DNA of 49,358 nt from contig CAKSSJ010000015.1 of the NCBI GenBank assembly GCA_934488615.1, positions 1 to 49,358 of the forward strand, written 5' to 3'. Each line of letters starts with the position of its first letter. The first letter of the stretch is position 1. Positions 14,851 to 22,794 of the stretch are shown piece by piece. Source of the stretch: an uncultured Eubacteriales bacterium (lineage in GTDB: Bacteria; Bacillota; Clostridia; Oscillospirales; Acutalibacteraceae). Under the pieces are notes generated by a model, which was not told the origin of the DNA, searched no databases, and worked only from the letters and a program-made list of their open reading frames with translations. Position numbers and translations under genes: made by a program.

Positions 14851-14884
14851 AAAATCCGCACCTCAAAATGCTATGAGATGCGGA
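14851..14884 (-). terminator. Terminator after glnA
   Basis: On the minus strand TCCGCATCTCA pairs with TGAGGTGCGGA, with one G-U pair that favours this strand, and is followed by TTTTGATT. It begins 7 bases after the glnA stop. Confidence 0.85.
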
Positions 14885-14890
14885 CTTAAA

Positions 14891-16228
14891 TCAATACTTT
14901 GCAAGATAGGTGTCGATTTCCCACTGGGAGATGCTGGTGCGGTAGCTGTCCCATTCGCGGCGCTTTGCTTCAATAAATTTTGTGTAAACATGCTCGCCGA
15001 GGGCTTCCTTAATGAATTCGCTCTTTTCAAACTCGTCAATAGCTTCCTCGAGAGTTCCGGGGAGAGACTCGATCTTAGCCGCCTTGCGCTCCTCAATGCT
15101 CATGTCGAAGATGTTCTTAACGGTTGACTCGGGAGGCATGTAGCCCTTTTCAATTCCGTCAAGACCTGCAAGCAGACAAAGTGCCATTTCAAGATACGGG
15201 TTGCAGGATGGGTCTGCGCTTCTCAGCTCGACTCTTGTGCCCTTGCCTCTTGCGGCAGGAACACGGACGAGCGCGGAACGGTTGGATGCCGACCATGCGA
15301 TATAAACGGGAGCTTCGTATCCGGGAACCAATCTCTTGTATGAATTGACAAGCGGATTGTTGATAGCCGTTGTCGCTTTGATGTGCTTCATGATACCTGC
15401 AACGAAGTGGAGCGCCGTCTCGGAAAGTCCGTACTGACCGTTCGGGTCGCAGAAAACATTGTTGCCGTCCTTGTCAAAGAGGGACATGTTTGTGTGCATA
15501 CCCGAGCCTGCGATGCCGTAAATCGGCTTCGGCATGAAGGTTGCGTAAAGATTGTGAAGCTGTGCGTACTTTTTAACAACATATTTAAATGTCATTACCT
15601 TATCGGCAACGGTGAGAACATCGCCGTACTTGAAGTCGATTTCATGCTGACCCTCGGCGCACTCATGGTGAGAAGCTTCTATCTCAAAGCCCATGTCCTC
15701 AAGAGCAACGCACATATCACGGCGGCAGTCTCCGCCGAGGTCAACGTTATCAAGATCAAAGTAGCCTGCCTTATCGTGAGTTTTGGTTGTCGGTCTGCCC
15801 TCATCATCCGTATGGAAAAGGAAGAATTCAAGCTCGGGTCCGACGTTGAATTTATATCCCATGTCATCGGCTTTTTTGATTGCACGCTTGAGCACATTTC
15901 TCGGGTCGCCGATAAAGGGCGTTCTGTCCGAGCAGTAAACGTCGCAGATGAGACGTGCCGTTTTGCCGTCGGAAAGATGGTTCCACGGGAGAACAACGAA
16001 CGAATCGTAATCGGGATAAAGATACATATCCGACTCCTCAATACGAACAAAACCCTCAATGGAGGAGCCGTCGGTCATGCACTCATTGTCAAGAGCCTTT
16101 TCAAGCTGATTGACGGTGATTGCGACGTTTTTCATGCAGCCCAGAATATCCGTGAACTGAAGCCGCACGAATCTGACGTTTTGCTCTCTCGCCATTCTGA
16201 GAATGTCTTCTTTTGTGTACTTACCCAT
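14891..16228 (-). CDS. glnA: Glutamine synthetase, type I-alpha
   Basis: This 445-residue cytoplasmic enzyme makes glutamine from glutamate, ammonia and ATP as a dodecamer. The motifs are all present: DGSSIEGFVRIEESDM, the metal site VGPELEFFLF, the latch GSGMHTNMSLF, the glutamate flap NNPLVNSYKRLVPGYEAP and the active-site block RVPAARGKGTRVELRSADPSCNP. It has the short Bacillus-like length without the adenylylation-site insertion of the beta type, so feedback inhibition rather than adenylylation is expected. SD GAGAGAGGTATC precedes the ATG. It lies 29 bases downstream of yfbR, forming a two-gene operon. No GlnR/TnrA-like operator was noticed. Confidence 0.98.
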   Translation of the reverse strand: MGKYTKEDILRMAREQNVRFVRLQFTDILGCMKNVAITVNQLEKALDNECMTDGSSIEGFVRIEESDMYLYPDYDSFVVLPWNHLSDGKTARLICDVYCSDRTPFIGDPRNVLKRAIKKADDMGYKFNVGPELEFFLFHTDDEGRPTTKTHDKAGYFDLDNVDLGGDCRRDMCVALEDMGFEIEASHHECAEGQHEIDFKYGDVLTVADKVMTFKYVVKKYAQLHNLYATFMPKPIYGIAGSGMHTNMSLFDKDGNNVFCDPNGQYGLSETALHFVAGIMKHIKATTAINNPLVNSYKRLVPGYEAPVYIAWSASNRSALVRVPAARGKGTRVELRSADPSCNPYLEMALCLLAGLDGIEKGYMPPESTVKNIFDMSIEERKAAKIESLPGTLEEAIDEFEKSEFIKEALGEHVYTKFIEAKRREWDSYRTSISQWEIDTYLAKY

Positions 16229-16257
16229 ATTGATACCTCTCTCAAATAATTATTGCC

Positions 16258-16845
16258 TTAGTTCATTTCGTCGAGCGTCAAGCTGTAGCTCGGGAGGAAA
16301 TCCTCCATGAAGCACTTAACCTCGGGCATGTCGAGTTCCTCAAGCCCCTTGAGGTTCGTTTTTGCCGCCTTGTCAAAGTCGTGATTGCCCGCCTTTGACT
16401 CCTCAACACATTTTGTGTAAGCGCAGATTTTATCCGCCGCCTTGACAAATTTCCAAAGCTGACGGTCGGCTTCTTGCTTGATAAAAAACGGCTTGTATTC
16501 CTCGCGGATATCCTCGGGAATCATCTCCAAAAGTGCCTTGCAGGCATCGTCCTCGACGCAGTTGTAAGCCTCGCGGATCTGCTTGCTGTAATACTTGACA
16601 GGAGTCGGCATATCGCCCGTGATGATTTCCGGCGCATCGTGAAAAACTCCGAGAACCGCCGCACGATCGGCATTGACATTGCCGCCGAAGCGCTTGTTGT
16701 GAATAACGGCAAGTGAGTGAGCCACGGTCGCGACCTCAAGCGAATGTTCGCTGATGTTCTCCATATATGTGTTCCTCATCAGCGCCCAGCGGTTGATATA
16801 TTTCATTCTTGAAAGCATTGCAAAAAAATGATAGTTTTTGCTCAT
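16258..16845 (-). CDS. yfbR: 5'-deoxynucleotidase YfbR (HD domain)
   Basis: This 195-residue HD-domain phosphohydrolase removes the phosphate from deoxyribonucleoside 5'-monophosphates. The metal ligands are SEHSLEVATVAH, GVFHDAPEIITGDMPTPVKY (the HD pair, followed by the GDMPTPVKY stretch typical of YfbR) and AADKICAY. Length matches the E. coli enzyme (199 residues). The ATG at 16845 is chosen because GAGAGGGTG precedes it; a start at 16890 would add a 15-residue stretch not seen in the family. The gene is first in an operon with glnA, a pairing with no obvious metabolic logic. Confidence 0.9.
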   Translation of the reverse strand: MSKNYHFFAMLSRMKYINRWALMRNTYMENISEHSLEVATVAHSLAVIHNKRFGGNVNADRAAVLGVFHDAPEIITGDMPTPVKYYSKQIREAYNCVEDDACKALLEMIPEDIREEYKPFFIKQEADRQLWKFVKAADKICAYTKCVEESKAGNHDFDKAAKTNLKGLEELDMPEVKCFMEDFLPSYSLTLDEMN

Positions 16846-16906
16846 TAAAGCACCCTCTCTCGGTAAAACATTGAGAAATTTCAACGACAATCACCTTAAT
16901 AAAAAA

Positions 16907-16935
16907 ATTTTAACATACGGCGCAATCTTTTGCAA
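16907..16935 (-). promoter_or_regulatory. Promoter of yfbR-glnA
   Basis: On the minus strand TTGCAA (16935-16930) and TAAAAT (16912-16907) are 17 bases apart, about 60 bases before the yfbR start. Confidence 0.7.
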
Positions 16936-16943
16936 GGAAATTC

Positions 16944-16972
16944 TTTCTTTTTTCCTTTATATGTGATACAAT
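16944..16972 (+). promoter_or_regulatory. Extended -10 promoter of yhaM
   Basis: TGATACAAT gives a TGn extended -10 with TACAAT at 16967-16972. The -35 region (TTTCTT at 16944-16949) is poor. It is back to back with the yfbR promoter. Confidence 0.55.
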
Positions 16973-17004
16973 CAATATATATTTATCGGATTGGGGAGGT
17001 TCAT

Positions 17005-17976
17005 ATGAATTTTATCGAAATAAACGATAACGGCACGGTAGAAGGCTTTTGCCTTGTAAAAAATCTTGAGGTTAAAAAAACCGCTAAAGGTATTCCTTAT
17101 CTTGACCTTATCCTGACTGACAGCTCGGGTGAAATCGGAGCTAAGCTTTGGGATTATAAGGAAGAAATTTTCGGATTTATAAAGCAGAATTCACTGCTCA
17201 AGGTTCGCGGCTCTATCTCAATGTTCAACGATGCTCCGCAGATGCGCCTTGACAGGGTTCGTCTTGCGAACGAAAACGACGGCGTTCGCATTGAGGATTA
17301 TGTTCCAAGTGCGGAATATAACGGCGAGGCAATGTATTCGGCGATAACCGATGTTGTCAACGATTTTGAAAACGCACAGCTTAAAACGCTCGTTATGGCG
17401 GTGCTTGAGCAGAACAAGACGGCAATGCTCTATTGGCCGGCGGCGTTCAAGCTTCATCATGCTATCAGGGGCGGACTGCTCTATCATACGCTTTCAATTC
17501 TCAGAATGGCGCAGAGCATAGCCGAGATTTACCCCTCGGTTGAAAAGGATCTGCTTTTCTCAGGCGTTATCCTGCATGACGTTGCGAAAATCGGTGAATT
17601 TGAAGTCTCCGAAACGGGAATTGCTTCGGGCTACACTGTTGAGGGAACGCTCATAGGCCATCTCGTTAAGGGTGCAATGAATATTGAAAAAATCGGCGAG
17701 GAGCTCGGTACGGACAGAGAGCTGCTGACGCTCGTTGAGCACATGGTAATTTCTCACCACGGCGAGCCCGAATTCGGCGCGGCTGTCAGACCGATGTTCC
17801 TTGAAGCGGAAATTCTTGCACAGCTCGACCTGCTTGACGCAAGAATATATGAGATTTCGCAGGCGGTTTCCGAGGTTGAGTCGGGCGATTTCACGCCGAG
17901 ACAGTGGGCGCTTGAAAACAGAAAGCTTTATAATCACGGACTTAAAGAAATCAAACCGAAAGCGGACTTGCTTTGA
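17005..17976 (+). CDS. yhaM: 3'-5' exoribonuclease YhaM family (OB fold + HD domain)
   Basis: The 323-residue protein has an N-terminal OB-fold nucleic-acid-binding domain (about residues 1-95, with SSGEIGAKLWDYKEE and LLKVRGSISMF). An HD hydrolase domain (about 140-300) carries H (GGLLYHTLSIL), the HD pair in GVILHDVAKIGE (about residue 190) and the later EHMVISHHGEPEFG. This two-domain plan and length match YhaM/CBF1 of Firmicutes, a Mn-dependent 3'-5' exoribonuclease that trims RNA ends. The ATG at 17005 follows GGGGAGG; an upstream start at 16930 would cross the promoter. It opens a run of four closely spaced genes (yhaM, phosphodiesterase-like, prmA, GDSL). Confidence 0.92.
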   Translation: MNFIEINDNGTVEGFCLVKNLEVKKTAKGIPYLDLILTDSSGEIGAKLWDYKEEIFGFIKQNSLLKVRGSISMFNDAPQMRLDRVRLANENDGVRIEDYVPSAEYNGEAMYSAITDVVNDFENAQLKTLVMAVLEQNKTAMLYWPAAFKLHHAIRGGLLYHTLSILRMAQSIAEIYPSVEKDLLFSGVILHDVAKIGEFEVSETGIASGYTVEGTLIGHLVKGAMNIEKIGEELGTDRELLTLVEHMVISHHGEPEFGAAVRPMFLEAEILAQLDLLDARIYEISQAVSEVESGDFTPRQWALENRKLYNHGLKEIKPKADLL

Positions 17977-17990
17977 ACGGAGGAGTAAGC

Positions 17991-19106
17991 ATGAAAAAAA
18001 TAATCAGTATTTTATTGGCAGTTGTTCTTTTTGTCGGCTGCACGTCGCTCGCCTTTGCAGAGAATGACAACACGATAAAGGGAACGCTGAACCTTGTTTC
18101 ATTCAATGTTGACGGACTTCCCATTCCCGCGGCTCTTTCATCGACCAAGCGTGACCCAATCAAGGCGACCAAGCTTATCGCGAAGCAGATAAACGCCTCC
18201 GACTGCGACATTCTCAGCGCACAGGAGGATTTTAACCTCCATTCAATTCTTGAAAAAAATCTTGATATGGAATATGCAACGCTGACAAGCGGCGGAGTTG
18301 CAGTCGGCGACGGACTTAATTTCTTCTCAAAATATCCGATTTACAACGTCGGCAGAGTTCCGTGGAGAACGGCATACGGCGTGTATGACTGCGGCTCGGA
18401 CGAGCTGACGCCGAAGGGTATACTCTATTGTACGGTTGAGATAGCCGACGAAGTCTTTATTGATGTTTACAATATTCATGCCGACGCATGGGAGGATGAA
18501 AAGTCCATGCTTGCAAAGGCAGATCAATTTGACCAGCTTATCGAGCTTGTCGAGGAACATTCGGGTACGGACAGGGCTGTTATTTTGACGGGTGATTTTA
18601 ATACAAACTACACTGTTTTTCGTGCCGGATATCAGAACGGAACATATAAAATCGATCTTTGTCAAAAGCTCATCGACAACTTTGTCGGCAAGGGATTTAA
18701 GGACGCTTGGATCGAATATAATGTTGACGGAAACTATGACATTACCTATTCCGAGATGTGGGAGCGTTACGGATGTGACTATCAGAGAACATGGGATACG
18801 CTCGACCATGTTTACTACCGTGACGGCGCAGGCGTTTCGTTTGAATTGCTCGAAGCTGTTTACGACGATTTTGACTGCGACGAGATTTCATGGGACGGAC
18901 ATATTTCCGACCATGCGGCGGTCAGAACAAAGCTTGCCTACACCGTAAATCCCGACGAGGTCAAGCCGCTTGAAAGCAAGCAGACGGAGAGCTTTAACCT
19001 CGGCGAGTACATCGTGTCGGCGGTTAAAACAATTACAAAGGTGCTTTTCAAGGCGATTATCAATATCCCCGAGCTTATCAAAAACGGCATCGGCTGGATC
19101 AAATAA
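17991..19106 (+). CDS. Secreted endonuclease/exonuclease/phosphatase-family protein with C-terminal amphipathic tail
   Basis: The 371-residue product has a signal peptide (MKKIISILLAVVLFVGCTSLAFA), cleavable after AFA, although the Cys might act as a weak lipobox. The EEP fold is clear: LVSFNVDGLP, the metal Glu in ILSAQEDFN, the catalytic His in VYNIHADAWEDE, VILTGDFNTNY (about residue 200) and the C-terminal HISDHAAV. The family contains sphingomyelinases, inositol phosphatases and DNases; the substrate is unknown. After a linker the protein ends in a hydrophobic amphipathic stretch (FNLGEYIVSAVKTITKVLF and onward, about residues 335-371) with no LPXTG. It lies between cytosolic genes yhaM (14-base gap) and prmA (9-base gap), which is an odd place for a secreted enzyme. 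SD GGAGGAG. Confidence 0.85.
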   Translation: MKKIISILLAVVLFVGCTSLAFAENDNTIKGTLNLVSFNVDGLPIPAALSSTKRDPIKATKLIAKQINASDCDILSAQEDFNLHSILEKNLDMEYATLTSGGVAVGDGLNFFSKYPIYNVGRVPWRTAYGVYDCGSDELTPKGILYCTVEIADEVFIDVYNIHADAWEDEKSMLAKADQFDQLIELVEEHSGTDRAVILTGDFNTNYTVFRAGYQNGTYKIDLCQKLIDNFVGKGFKDAWIEYNVDGNYDITYSEMWERYGCDYQRTWDTLDHVYYRDGAGVSFELLEAVYDDFDCDEISWDGHISDHAAVRTKLAYTVNPDEVKPLESKQTESFNLGEYIVSAVKTITKVLFKAIINIPELIKNGIGWIK

Positions 19107-19115
19107 GGAGATTTT

Positions 19116-20042
19116 ATGGACTGGACAGAAGTAAAAATTAACATTGATTCAAAGGACGTGGAAACGGCAGGCAACATCGCTCAGATGGTTGTTCCGTACG
19201 GAATTTATATTGAGGATTACAGCGACCTTGAACAGGCGGCATGGGAAATTGCCCATATCGACTTGATTGATGAGGATCTGCTCAAAAAGGACAGAAACAA
19301 GGCGACGATTCATATTTATATCTCTCCCGAGGAAAGCCCCGCCGAGGCTGTTGCGTTTCTTTCCGAGCGCTACAACGCAGAGGGTATCAAGCATGAGATC
19401 GACCTCAGCGTGTGCCGCAATCAGGATTGGGAGAACAATTGGAAGGAATATTTCAAGCCGATGCCCGTCGGCGAAAAGCTGTTGATTCGTCCTGTTTGGG
19501 ATAACGACTACGACCCGCAGGGCAGAACGGTGCTTGATATTGAGCCCGGACTTGCGTTCGGAAGCGGCGGACACGACACAACACGCCTTTGCCTTGAAAC
19601 GCTTGAAAATCACATAACACCCAATACAGAATTGCTCGATATCGGCTGCGGAAGCGGAATCCTCGGCATTGCCGGACTTTTGCTCGGCGCAAAGAGCGCA
19701 ACGGGCGTTGATATCGACGAGCTTGCGGTTAAGACGGCAAGAGAAAACGGAGAAATGAACGGCTTCACGGAGCCGAAATATACGGTATTTCAGGGCAACC
19801 TGACCGATAAGGTCAGCGGCAAGTATGACGTTGTTGTTGCCAATATTGTTGCCGATATCATTGTAATGTTCACAAAGGACGTCGGCAAGTTCCTCAAGGA
19901 CGACGGAATTTATATCACCTCGGGAATTATCGACACGAGAGAGCAGGATGTTCTCGACGCATTTGAAAAGTACGGCTTTGAGGTCGTCGGCAGGCACGAA
20001 AGCTGCGGCTGGCTCTGCTTTGAAACGAGGTTGAAAAAATAA
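19116..20042 (+). CDS. prmA: Ribosomal protein L11 methyltransferase
   Basis: This 308-residue enzyme trimethylates L11 using S-adenosylmethionine. The N-terminal L11-recognition domain (about residues 1-100) contains WENNWKEYFKPMPVGEKLLI. The methyltransferase domain has IEPGLAFGSGGHDTT (family DPGLAFGTGTHPTT), the SAM motif LLDIGCGSGILGIAG, VDIDELAVKTARENGEMN and DVVVANIVADII. The GSGGHDTT variant departs from the common GTGTHPTT but keeps the key Gly and His. SD AAGGAG. The stop overlaps the next start by one base (TAATG), so translation of the esterase is coupled. Confidence 0.96.
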   Translation: MDWTEVKINIDSKDVETAGNIAQMVVPYGIYIEDYSDLEQAAWEIAHIDLIDEDLLKKDRNKATIHIYISPEESPAEAVAFLSERYNAEGIKHEIDLSVCRNQDWENNWKEYFKPMPVGEKLLIRPVWDNDYDPQGRTVLDIEPGLAFGSGGHDTTRLCLETLENHITPNTELLDIGCGSGILGIAGLLLGAKSATGVDIDELAVKTARENGEMNGFTEPKYTVFQGNLTDKVSGKYDVVVANIVADIIVMFTKDVGKFLKDDGIYITSGIIDTREQDVLDAFEKYGFEVVGRHESCGWLCFETRLKK

Positions 20043-20773
20043 TGTATCTTAACAGCAACGACATTGTTCTCTTTTCGGGTGATTCGATAACCGACGGCAA
20101 CCGAGGACGAAAAATGGACTGCAACCACATCATGGGCCACGGTTATCAGTTTATTCTTGCGGCGAAAGCGGCTTATGAAAACTCCGAGCGCAGACCGAGG
20201 TTTATCAACAAGGGATATTCGGGCGCAACTACGGCAAAGTTGCTTGAAACATGGCAGGAGGACGTTATTGACAATGCCCCGACGGTGCTCAGCATCCTTG
20301 TCGGAACAAATGACGGACTTTTCGGTTTTGCGAACGGGCTTTCTCTTAAAGAGGTTGAGGAGACCTATGAAAAGAACCTGACAAAAATGATTGAGCTGAC
20401 AAGGAACGCACTGCCGCAGACGAAAATTATAGTTTGCGAACCGTTTTATTTTCCTCTTTCAAAGGACGATTTGTCCTATCGCTACACGCCGCACGTTGAA
20501 TGTGAGGTTGATTACGGCAGACCCGACAGAGGCGAAACTCAGGAGGCAATGGATTATAAATCCGCCGCAATTCAGATGACAAGAGCGGCGGCGAAGCAAG
20601 TTGCCGAAAGCTCGGCAGATGTTTTTGTTCCGCTTTATGATAAGTTCTCCGAGAAAATTGCAGGTTCAAAAACCGAGTATTTTATGTGGGACGGAACTCA
20701 CCCTTCAATAGCAGGTCACATGCTCATTGCCAAGGAATGGGAAAAAGCGGTTGAAAAATCAAATATTTTTTAA
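20042..20773 (+). CDS. SGNH/GDSL-type esterase
   Basis: This 243-residue hydrolase shows all four SGNH blocks: the nucleophile Ser in LFSGDSITDGNRG (about residue 14), Gly in GYSGATT, Asn in LVGTNDG (about residue 88) and the Asp-His pair in WDGTHPSIAGHMLIA near the C-terminus. There is no signal peptide, so it is cytoplasmic. Such enzymes deacetylate or deacylate carbohydrates and small esters, and the block I-V layout resembles rhamnogalacturonan acetylesterase-like proteins. The substrate cannot be named. It is translationally coupled to prmA by a TAATG overlap. Confidence 0.9.
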   Translation: MYLNSNDIVLFSGDSITDGNRGRKMDCNHIMGHGYQFILAAKAAYENSERRPRFINKGYSGATTAKLLETWQEDVIDNAPTVLSILVGTNDGLFGFANGLSLKEVEETYEKNLTKMIELTRNALPQTKIIVCEPFYFPLSKDDLSYRYTPHVECEVDYGRPDRGETQEAMDYKSAAIQMTRAAAKQVAESSADVFVPLYDKFSEKIAGSKTEYFMWDGTHPSIAGHMLIAKEWEKAVEKSNIF

Positions 20774-20791
20774 AAATATTTGCATAACTAC

Positions 20792-20821
20792 TTGTAAAAG
20801 TATGGTTGTATTTGGTAAAAT
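20792..20821 (+). promoter_or_regulatory. Putative promoter of the second iron ADH
   Basis: TTGTAA (20792-20797) and TAAAAT (20816-20821) are 18 bases apart, 31 bases before the ATG. Confidence 0.5.
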
Positions 20822-20852
20822 AGATTTATTAAAATGAAAAGAGGTCTTTTTT

Positions 20853-22061
20853 ATGGCAGATATGGCAAAAAAAGCTTTTTACAGAGCATATCAGAAAACC
20901 TTTATGGTTGCCGAGTGCTTCTTTGATTGGTCGGAGCCTGAGCTTCTCAAGGGTCCCGGCGCCGTTAAAGAGCTCCCCGCACTCGTAAAGTCAAAGGGTA
21001 TTTCAAGCGTTCTCGTTGTTACGGATAAGGGACTTATGAGTCTCAACCTGCTTGCGGGTCTTTTTGAGCAGCTTGACGCTCAGGGAATCAAGTACACGGT
21101 TTATGACGGAGTTCAGCCGAACCCGTCGATTGAAAATATCGAGGAAGCACGCAGACTTTATCTCAAGAACGGCTGTGAGGGCATTATCGCATTCGGCGGC
21201 GGTTCTCCGATGGACTGTGCCAAGGCCGCGGGCGCAAGAGTTATGAACCCGAACCAGAGCGTTTCTCAGATGAGAGGCGAGCTGAAGATAAGACACAAGC
21301 TTCCGCCGTTCTTCGCTGTTCCGACAACCGCAGGCACAGGCTCCGAAACGACCCTTGCCGCTGTTGTTACAAATATGCAGACTCATGAGAAGTATGCTAT
21401 CAATGACCCGAAGCTTCGCCCGAAGTATGCGGTTCTTGACCCCGAGCTTACAACAGGACTTCCGCAGAAGATTACTTCAACAACAGGTATGGACGCTCTT
21501 ACTCATGCCGTTGAGGCTTATATCGGTTTGAGCGGTGTTAAGTCTACCGATGACTATGCCGAGAAGGCAACAAAGCTCATTTTCGAGAACCTTGAGACAG
21601 CATACAATGACGGCAAGAACATCAAGGCTCGTGAGAACATGCTCGTTGCATCGTTCTATGCAGGAATGGCATTCACAAGAGCTTATGTAGGCTACGTTCA
21701 CGCAATCGCTCATAACCTCGGCGGTATCTACGGCACACCGCACGGACTTGCAAACGCTGTTATTCTTCCGCACGTTCTTGAGTATTACGGCGATACGGCT
21801 TACGAGAAGCTTGCAAAGCTTGCCGAGATCGTAGGCGTAGGCGGATATTCGCAGGCAGACAAGGCTATGAATTTCATCGACGCTATCAAGGAAATGAACA
21901 AGAACATGAACATTCCCGAGCACTTTGACTTCATCAAGGATGAGGATATCCCGACAATTGTTGAGCGTGCGCTCAGAGAGGGCAATCCGCTCTATCCCGT
22001 TCCGAAGATTATGGACGCAAAGGACTGCGAAAAGGTTGTCAGAGCCGTAAGAGGCTTCTAA
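20853..22061 (+). CDS. Iron-containing alcohol dehydrogenase
   Basis: This 402-residue NAD(P)-dependent dehydrogenase has the Rossmann-like N-terminal half with IIAFGGGSPMDCAKAAG (about residues 112-128) and PTTAGTGSETT. The all-helical metal-binding half has DALTHAVEAYIG and VHAIAHNLGGIYGTPHGLANA, giving the usual Asp and three His iron ligands. It resembles clostridial butanol/propanediol-type ADHs and is distinct from the FucO-type enzyme at the start of the window. The codon usage is strongly biased, which suggests high expression, as expected for a fermentation enzyme. SD AAGAGGTC. It is monocistronic, with a promoter before and a terminator after it. Confidence 0.93.
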   Translation: MADMAKKAFYRAYQKTFMVAECFFDWSEPELLKGPGAVKELPALVKSKGISSVLVVTDKGLMSLNLLAGLFEQLDAQGIKYTVYDGVQPNPSIENIEEARRLYLKNGCEGIIAFGGGSPMDCAKAAGARVMNPNQSVSQMRGELKIRHKLPPFFAVPTTAGTGSETTLAAVVTNMQTHEKYAINDPKLRPKYAVLDPELTTGLPQKITSTTGMDALTHAVEAYIGLSGVKSTDDYAEKATKLIFENLETAYNDGKNIKARENMLVASFYAGMAFTRAYVGYVHAIAHNLGGIYGTPHGLANAVILPHVLEYYGDTAYEKLAKLAEIVGVGGYSQADKAMNFIDAIKEMNKNMNIPEHFDFIKDEDIPTIVERALREGNPLYPVPKIMDAKDCEKVVRAVRGF

Positions 22062-22071
22062 AAGAATATCG

Positions 22072-22104
22072 GTATCGGCGGAGCGATCTGCCGATACTTT
22101 TTTA
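22072..22104 (+). terminator. Terminator of the iron ADH gene
   Basis: GTATCGGC (22072-22079) pairs with GCCGATAC (22090-22097), followed by seven T. Confidence 0.9.
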
Positions 22105-22146
22105 TAAAAAATTACAAGCAATAAGTGCATTTTTTGCAATTAGATA

Positions 22147-22175
22147 TTGACAATCCGCTCACAATGTGATAAAAT
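22147..22175 (+). promoter_or_regulatory. Promoter of rpsU
   Basis: TTGACA (22147-22152) and TAAAAT (22170-22175) are 17 bases apart. Confidence 0.85.
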
Positions 22176-22227
22176 ATGGTGCAAATTATAAAGATTACCC
22201 CTGCAATCTGCGGAGGGAGGGAATACA

Positions 22228-22404
22228 GTGAGTCAGGTAAAAGTTAAAGAAGGCGAGTCTTTGGACAACGCTCTCAGAAGATTTAAGAGACAGACTTCGA
22301 GAGACGGTGTTATCCAGGAGGTTCGTAAAAGAGAACATTATGAGAAGCCCTCTGTAAAGCGTAAGAAAAAGTCTGAGGCTGCTCGTAAGAGAAAGTTCAA
22401 ATAA
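22228..22404 (+). CDS. rpsU: 30S ribosomal protein S21
   Basis: This 58-residue basic protein starts with GTG after GGAGGGAGGG. It reads SQVKVKEGESLDNALRRFKR, then a VIQEVRKREHYEKPS stretch and a Lys/Arg-rich tail, which is the bS21 pattern. S21 binds the platform of the small subunit near the anti-SD. It has its own promoter and terminator, a stand-alone unit as often seen in Clostridia. Confidence 0.97.
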   Translation: MSQVKVKEGESLDNALRRFKRQTSRDGVIQEVRKREHYEKPSVKRKKKSEAARKRKFK

Positions 22405-22419
22405 GAATCATCAAAAAGA

Positions 22420-22452
22420 AAGACTGTTCGTTAATTCGAGCAGTCTTTTTTC
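22420..22452 (+). terminator. Terminator of rpsU
   Basis: AAGACTGTTCG (22420-22430) pairs with CGAGCAGTCTT (22437-22447) with one G-U, followed by a T run. Confidence 0.92.
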
Positions 22453-22472
22453 TTGCAAATATTTTCGGACAG

Positions 22473-22573
22473 AAAAAGAAGCCGGCGTTGACCGACTTCT
22501 TTTTCCAATAATTGAGGGGTTTATTGAGGAGGGGTATGTACTCACGAGAGTTGCGGCTCTCTCATTGAGTACA
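22473..22573. other. Structured gene-free stretch: second hairpin plus a hairpin with a 10-codon ORF
   Basis: AAAAAGAAG (22473-22481) pairs with CTTCTTTTT (22496-22504) around a GC core, a likely bidirectional terminator. Next, TGTACTCA and TGAGTACA bracket an inner GAGAG/CTCTC hairpin (about 22537-22573). An ATG inside it follows GAGGAGGGGT and opens a 10-codon ORF (MYSRELRLSH). The rest up to 22727 shows nothing further. Confidence 0.4.
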
Positions 22574-22727
22574 GTTAGATAATAACGGGTAAATGTTAAG
22601 CGCGTATGAACTTTCTGTTAGCGTTTGGTATATTCTTTGTGAATAAAGCCCTTAATTCAACACCTCTCGAATTACGGTGCACGCCTTACTTATCTTAAAA
22701 TTATCTAAATTATTTGAACAAATAGGC

Positions 22728-22756
22728 TTGAAATGCCTGTCGTGATGTTGTAAAAT
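22728..22756 (+). promoter_or_regulatory. Promoter of the sugar isomerase operon
   Basis: TTGAAA (22728-22733) and TAAAAT (22751-22756) are 17 bases apart, 38 bases before the first ATG. Confidence 0.7.
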
Positions 22757-22794
22757 TAAAGAAGCTATAATTAAGTAAACGGAGGTTTATCTAT

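Noticed and set aside
15383..16249. 288-codon open frame antisense to glnA
   Set aside because: It lies fully opposite a strongly conserved gene, has no SD, and its composition reflects codon bias of glnA.
19149..19997. 282-codon open frame antisense to prmA
   Set aside because: It is a shadow of prmA on the opposite strand without SD or recognisable domains.
21477..22139. 220-codon open frame antisense to the iron ADH
   Set aside because: It runs opposite a clear dehydrogenase gene and has low-complexity Val/Leu/Cys content typical of an antisense shadow.
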